Source: Solen grandis (taxonomy: Eukaryota; Mollusca; Bivalvia; Adapedonta; Solenidae). From it: 64,000 nt of DNA. Below the pieces are notes generated by a model that was not told the origin of the DNA, did no database searches, and was given only the letters and a program-made list of their open reading frames with translations. The translations under genes were made by a program, and so were the position numbers. Location of the stretch: assembly GCA_021229015.1 (NCBI GenBank), contig CM037783.1, positions 53,270,904-53,334,903 of the forward strand. The letters are read 5' to 3'. Shown in pieces: positions 59,107-64,000 of the stretch. The first letter of the stretch is position 1. Each line of letters starts with the position of its first letter.

Positions 59107-60317
59107 GTTTTGTGTTCCCATCTAAGTTTATACGCTGATTGCAATATTTGTTGTTGCGTAATGTCTTGTTGTAACCCATAAAAGTCTATCAAAAAATTTC
59201 CGTAGTCTCTTCTCAATTCTTTACGAAGCTGGAGCAATGAGTCATTAGCCGCACGAGATACGGCCTCGTTTTGCGAGTATCCTCTCTCCAAGTATTCGTT
59301 CACCTCTTTTTCGAACCGTTCTTGATTAGACTTCCTTAAAGGTTCCTTAAAGCGCCTGTCCCATATGCGTTGAAGCGATTGCTGCTCTTGAAGGTCTTCA
59401 CGAAATCTTTTACCGGGTGGTCCGTTGAAAGTGGCGATCCTTTTTTTACCATTTAGGTCATCATCTTCGTTATATATAGAACCAGAATCACTGTCACTGC
59501 CAAGTTCAGAGTCACTGTCACGTTCAGATTTTATATCTGACGGCAACAAATATGTTCTTTTAGGATCATTTTTCTTGAATATGTCGGTACGCAAACGGTC
59601 CTGTTCTGGCGTGTTCGCTTTCAGATCTATGACCAAGTAACCGTATGGTTTAGAAGTCGCTTGTTCAAATTTCTTTATAAGTAGGTTACTGTTTGATGGA
59701 TAAATTCTTCTAGCCAAGGTCGTCACTTGTTGTCGGTCTATCGGATTATTAAATAGGACCAAATACTGCGTGTTAAGGGCAATATCTCGGCATGCTTTAC
59801 CTTGAGGAAATAAGTTTTGGGTCAAAAAAATGACCGACAAATTTCGGTGATGGCTACCGCGCGTAAAGATATCAGCGATTCTTTGGTCGCATTTCGCTTC
59901 TGTCATCAGGTCATCAAAGACTATAAGGTTTCTTTTGTTTATGTCCAAATATCTTGGATTGTCTATATGGTCCGGTATACCGTGAACAAACTCGATGAAT
60001 GGAAAACTTTTTTCGAGTTCTTTGTACATAGATTGCCATTGTCCAAAAGAAAATATAATCCTTTCTGGCCATGGTTCAATCAAATATGACAGAAAAAGTC
60101 TTCTGGTCCACTCGCTTTTACCGCTAGAACTGGGTCCCGATATGACCATAGTAAGCGGGTGTTTAAATGTCATTTTCTGATTATGAACAGTTTGTATCGC
60201 GTCATTTTCACCCCTTTCCAATCGTTCATTTTCACGACTATCGTGAACTCTATTGTGATGCCTAAGCATATTGTCTTTTCTAGAAAAGACTTTATCACAT
60301 ACAGTACAATTGTACAT
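59103..60317 (-). CDS. ATP: Polinton packaging ATPase (FtsK/HerA, A32-like) with N-terminal C2H2 zinc finger
   Basis: 404 residues. Residues 4-25 form a classical C2H2 finger (CTVC, X12, H-X4-H). The P-loop ATPase follows: Walker A GPSSSGKS at 61-68, Walker B LIVFDDLM at 131-138, and a sensor-like SVIFLTQN at 161-168. Family: the DNA-packaging ATPases of Polintons and related viruses. A Ser/Asp-rich acidic stretch (SDSELGSDSDSGS) and a long basic, helical C-terminus with LRKELRRDYG come after it. The first gene of the minus-strand cluster, it starts about 36 bp inside the TIR boundary; the shared motif is 23 bp upstream of its ATG, and a CRE+TATA promoter lies in the right TIR. All ATPase motifs are intact, so the gene may be expressed. 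Confidence 0.85.
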   Translation of the reverse strand: MYNCTVCDKVFSRKDNMLRHHNRVHDSRENERLERGENDAIQTVHNQKMTFKHPLTMVISGPSSSGKSEWTRRLFLSYLIEPWPERIIFSFGQWQSMYKELEKSFPFIEFVHGIPDHIDNPRYLDINKRNLIVFDDLMTEAKCDQRIADIFTRGSHHRNLSVIFLTQNLFPQGKACRDIALNTQYLVLFNNPIDRQQVTTLARRIYPSNSNLLIKKFEQATSKPYGYLVIDLKANTPEQDRLRTDIFKKNDPKRTYLLPSDIKSERDSDSELGSDSDSGSIYNEDDDLNGKKRIATFNGPPGKRFREDLQEQQSLQRIWDRRFKEPLRKSNQERFEKEVNEYLERGYSQNEAVSRAANDSLLQLRKELRRDYGNFLIDFYGLQQDITQQQILQSAYKLRWEHKT

Positions 60318-60340
60318 TCTGTCAATGTAGATTTACATAC

Positions 60341-60358
60341 TCGCTTATTCTTACAATA
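60341..60358 (-). promoter_or_regulatory. Shared upstream motif, copy before the ATPase gene
   Basis: tgtaagaataagcgagta on the minus strand (60355-60338), 23 bp before the ATPase ATG and at the TIR/core boundary. Same motif before the 112-residue ORF. Confidence 0.5.
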
Positions 60359-60673
60359 TTTCGAGGGAAGGAGGGAGGAGGAGGGAGAGGAGGAGGAGGA
60401 GTGAGGAGGAGGAGGGAGGAGGAGGGAGGGAGGAGGAGGAGGAGGGAGGAGGAGGGAGGGAGGGAGGAGGAGGAGGGAGAGGAGGAGGAGGAGGGAGGAG
60501 GAGGAGAGAGAGGAGGAGGAGGGGGGAGGGAGAGGAGGGAGGAGGAGGAGGGAGGGAGAGAAGGAGGAGGGAGGAAGAGGAGGAGGGGGTGTTTCATATC
60601 CACCGAATCTAGTATGTATAAGAGAGAGAGAGAACGACCAATAACGAGTCAGACGGTTGTCTATGAAGAGAGA

Positions 60674-60693
60674 TTTTATATGTGATGACGTCA
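60674..60693 (-). promoter_or_regulatory. CRE + TATA promoter facing the core, right TIR
   Basis: Same module as in the left arm, read on the minus strand: CRE at 60693-60686, TATAAAA at 60680-60674. The ATPase start codon lies about 360 bp downstream on the same strand, so this is the likely main promoter of the core genes. Confidence 0.5.
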
Positions 60694-62734
60694 TCTCCGG
60701 TTATACCACCAATACACTTCCGGTTCATTGAATTCAAAACATAGCTTGAAGTGAGACCTTTCTATCTATACCAAGATCACGCAAATCGGTCAAGAAATGA
60801 CTGAGATATAGCCTTAAATATATTTTGTGGAGAATATTTGACGCCATTTTCCGGTCACGTGACATTTTTCAAACGCTTATATCTCGCGAACGAATAAAGA
60901 TAACCCTATAAAAGTATACATTTTTGAAATCGGCATGACGAGACCTTTCCAACGGTATGTGAAACACGATCTTTTGAGAAAGTTGAAAATTGGGTTTAAA
61001 AATCGCTGGGTTGAAAATCGAATCGAGAACATAGGGTTTATTTTGAAGTATTTTGATAAATCTATCAATTGATATAAAAATTGTGAAAATCAATATCGTA
61101 AACGGTTGCACTAGACAGGAAAAATTGATTTAAGCTCTTTTATTATTTTGTTGTTGTTTCAACCAATATAGAAAATATGAACATTACGGTTTTAAAGTTT
61201 AAAGAATTCCGATTATTTTGAAGTATTACACTTACAAATATTCGTAGTTTAACAGAATATATAGATACCTACATCGCTTTATAACCCTTATTCTAACTCC
61301 CTCTAAAAGTCGTGCAACTAGGAGATATTTAATCCGTTACCTAGGTAAAGCTAAGGATTAACGTAAACATTGGTCAGCTCCCTTTGTAGGGCTATCTTAA
61401 TCCGATCTCAAGTCAACCAATATTGACGTATAAATGATACTGGGCCCTTACAAGGAGTCGAAGTCATGTATAAACTTGACCATTCATGTCCACTCTAGCG
61501 CAGAAAAGATACTAAGAAGCAACATATATATATTGGAATTGTGACTGGAAGGTTGGATTTGGAAGTTACCAATTTGGTAAGTTGATTTTTCATCAATGCT
61601 TTCATGCAGAAAATATACTAAAAAGCAACATAATATAAATTGGAATGGTGACTGAAAGATTTAATTTGAAAGTTAACAATTTGGTAAGTCGATTTTTCAT
61701 CAATGCGATCAGACGCTAAAATGATGGTATTTTCAGTAGATTCCTATTATTATTATTGGGAATATCTAAATTATTTTCATTCTATTATGTCAATTGATTT
61801 ATCTGTACAAGAAAGGCTGGGAAAAATCTGAAATACTTATTAAATAGCTGGGTTTTTTTTAAAAAAAAGTTCACTTTATGTATTAGAATTATATTTTATG
61901 CTACATTCACCTGTAATTTCTGAAAACTTACCTTAACACGTGAAACAGACCTGAGCCTCGTTTTGAACACGTAATTCGATTGGTCATAAAAGGCTGACAT
62001 TTGATTGGTCGAGGACTCGTTCCTGATTGGTTGAAAAACAAGACTCCTGATTGGTTGAATTTTCGATCCGCTAAATACAATAGACTCACCAATAGTGCCT
62101 AACAAAAGCTAATGTTCGCACATCCGTCCTTGAATCAACACACGCCAGACACTTGGGCAACTTTAAAGGGATTAACTTTTGATAGTTGAATACTTCATTG
62201 TTCGCGTTTCCGTCCCTAAATCAACATCGTTATTGTTCTATCGCTAAAAATAGACCCTCTATTGTTAACGCAGGTGGCCTGGGAAGTTGTGAAATGTCAT
62301 TTCTAAAAATAGCCGACGCATGCGCGTCTTCCTAGAGTCTCATTTGAGGAAAGGACGCCGAGGAGTCAACATCGAAAATGTGAGCGTTTAAGTATTTAGA
62401 CCTGATATATCAATTAACACCTTATTTTCTGTTAAAATGTACCAGATATGATTATTATTTTTATTATTGTTATTATCATTATTATAATTATTGTTGTTGT
62501 TGTTATTGTTGTTTAATTATAATAGATACGAAGGTCTGATTTTTTTTTTTTTGAGTCGAATGGGGTGACCCTCAATTTCCGCGAGTAGATCTCAGATCGA
62601 GTATACAAGTCACCTCTGTATACGCATGCTCAATATACATATCCTGTAATTTAAATATAGATCAATGATGTCATTCTAAAATTAGATTGTCATTCAAAAA
62701 ATAGACCGATGATGTCATTCTAAATATAGAAACC

Positions 62735-62797
62735 AAGATGGCCGCCGCACATGCGCAAAAAAATCTTGATGACGTCACTCCTGCGCATGCGCAGTCT
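62735..62797. promoter_or_regulatory. Cluster of YY1-, CRE- and NRF-1-like sites at right Polinton tip
   Basis: Mirror image of the left tip: ccaagatggccgcc, tgacgtca and ctgcgcatgcgcag, conserved exactly between arms. Confidence 0.5.
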
Positions 62798-62824
62798 TGA
62801 CGCTAAACCGACCCCTATACTACT

Positions 62825-62830
62825 TGCGGT
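62825..62830. repeat. Polinton target-site duplication, right (TGCGGT)
   Basis: Identical to 54787-54792. Confidence 0.9.
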
Positions 62831-64000
62831 TATAGAAAGATGGGAGAGATATAACATAAAATTAATATAGTAATGTGGAAATAGTTTATCAATAAACATT
62901 TTGCTGCTATTTTTTTTTATATAAGATATATCGTCTCTAAACATTAGATTATGACTATTATGTAGAAACATATATTATGTAAAATTTAGCAAATACAAAC
63001 AGGGATATTTAATTCAGCTTACATTTGTTTAATAGTAATCTTAAATTGCTTATGAAATTGAACATGTCTGTTTCCTCAAAGAAATCTCTTTCATCCAAAT
63101 ATATTTTAGGATGAGAATGAAGTATTTCGGTTATAATTAACTCTTAACCCCCTGGAACACTTTGAAATTCCATTCCTTATTCTAGTACTGGTCGTTAATT
63201 TTCAGCAATTTCTTTCAGATGACCATGGAAAATAAGTTTAAACAAATGACACAATATCAACAATATTTATAGTTACAATATCCTATAACAAAGTCTATTT
63301 AACCAGTCATCATTCATAAAAATGTTAGGCATTGATATCATGTAAAATGCATTTTTAACTGAATGTATTACAGTAGAGTTTGTTACAGTGTCGCCTCTGT
63401 TTTGCTTTTCTTTTCATTTATCAACTATTTTATCATGTTTTATATTTGCATGTTCTATAAAACTAACCTAAGCAAAGACTTATAAAAAAGGAATATGTGT
63501 CAGGATGAAGTCGTTTTTGTTATCAATCTGTTTTTATGTGTCCGTTCCATTTTTGTTTAAACAAGACACATTTTAATGGATCTGTTTCTCATAAGACTTT
63601 TCGCCACATTGATTTCAAACAAATTTGATTATGTATGAAGGATTAAAGTAGCGTTTATGGTAGTCTTGAAGTAAATGTTTAAATGATAGTCAACCGCACC
63701 TACGCATCGCTGTTATTTAATATCAAATGCTTTTAAGCTTTTAACTTATTAATGATATTTTAGTTGTGTTGTGTGGTGTTTTTGTCTTCGAAAGCTAAAC
63801 AATTTTTGTCTGACATTTTATTTTCGAGAACTGGAATATACAATATTTATGCTAACAGGGTTCATGTGCCACCTAGTGATGACGATGCATGTATTGCTCC
63901 GTGAAATAACCAAGTATGATAGACACTTAAAAAATGTACAACTGTCTTTCATGTCAACAGAATGCAACATTAAGTGAATAATACGCCCATTGCAATGGTC
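62831..64000. other. Right flank of the Polinton, nothing recognised
   Basis: AT-rich sequence with no believable exon, repeat or RNA gene. Confidence 0.4.

Larger units (their letters stand above)
54793..62824. mobile_element. Polinton/Maverick-type element, complete ends, compact core
   Basis: 8,032 bp from AGTAGTATAGGGG to its inverse CCCCTATACTACT, with AG...CT termini and a 6-bp TGCGGT duplication. TIRs (54793-58024 and 60353-62824) make up 71% of the element. The 2.3-kb core encodes a packaging ATPase, a small acidic ORF, a 112-residue ORF and an adenain-like protease, all on the minus strand. Protein-primed polymerase B, retroviral-type integrase and capsid genes, standard in autonomous Polintons (15-20 kb), are missing. 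So this is a deleted or non-autonomous derivative that kept two virion-morphogenesis enzymes. Intact ORFs, matching TIRs and a perfect duplication imply a young insertion. Confidence 0.9.
60353..62824. repeat. Polinton right terminal inverted repeat (2.5 kb)
   Basis: Inverse of the left arm. Starts 'acaatatttcgagggaagga', followed by a roughly 230-bp GGA-rich purine tract (60362-60592), longer than its left counterpart. Holds single copies of the blocks duplicated in the left arm. The Ser/Pro/Leu- and Glu/Arg-rich frames across the purine tract are composition artefacts. Confidence 0.9.

Overview
The window is AT-rich animal nuclear DNA with split genes (GT/AG introns), tRNA-derived SINEs, several inverted-repeat transposons and a Polinton. 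It most likely comes from a bivalve mollusc. The evidence is a divergent pair of secreted glycine-rich/poly-proline genes that resemble shell-matrix (shematrin-type) proteins, together with interspersed repeats whose ends read like the common molluscan 'agctcacc' families. Species cannot be fixed from sequence alone; a pearl-oyster-like bivalve is a guess. There are no bacterial genes or operons. Most short open frames here are chance frames inside repeats or introns.

Layout. 1-2.2 kb: last two exons of an aquaporin, with two inverted-repeat elements in the intron. 2.7-3.3 kb: a 52-bp minisatellite. 6.4-9.9 kb (minus) and 13.5-17.3 kb (plus): two head-to-head glycine-rich secreted-protein genes, each with a TATA box, a tiny non-coding first exon and a long first intron. 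17.3-20.4 kb: SINEs and simple repeats.

20.4-44.4 kb: one large plus-strand gene assembled here from 33 exons (about 2,460 coding bases). It encodes a secreted cysteine-rich modular protein. A 198-residue module (cysteine-rich part plus a roughly 100-residue alpha/beta domain) is repeated in frame by tandem duplication of about 5.4 kb of genomic DNA. A smaller 1.1-kb duplication repeats three of the 5' exons. The array runs into a 100-N assembly gap, so its real copy number is unknown. One early exon carries a 1-base deletion.

44.5-54.6 kb: a dead LINE (minus), SINEs and MITE-like elements. Among them are the phase-consistent 3' exons of an unrecognised plus-strand gene with two possible terminal exons.

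54,793-62,824: a complete 8,032-bp Polinton/Maverick-type element, bounded by a perfect 6-bp target duplication (TGCGGT) and AG...CT ends. Its terminal inverted repeats are unusually long (about 3.2 and 2.5 kb) and enclose only a 2.3-kb core. The core holds four tightly packed minus-strand genes: a zinc-finger/packaging ATPase, a small acidic ORF, an unrecognised 112-residue protein, and an adenain-like cysteine protease. Polymerase, integrase and capsid genes are absent. The TIRs carry NRF-1-, CRE- and YY1-like sites at their tips and a CRE+TATA promoter facing the core. A shared 18-bp motif lies about 25 bp upstream of two of the core genes. This compact element and the modular tandem gene are the two most interesting systems in the window.
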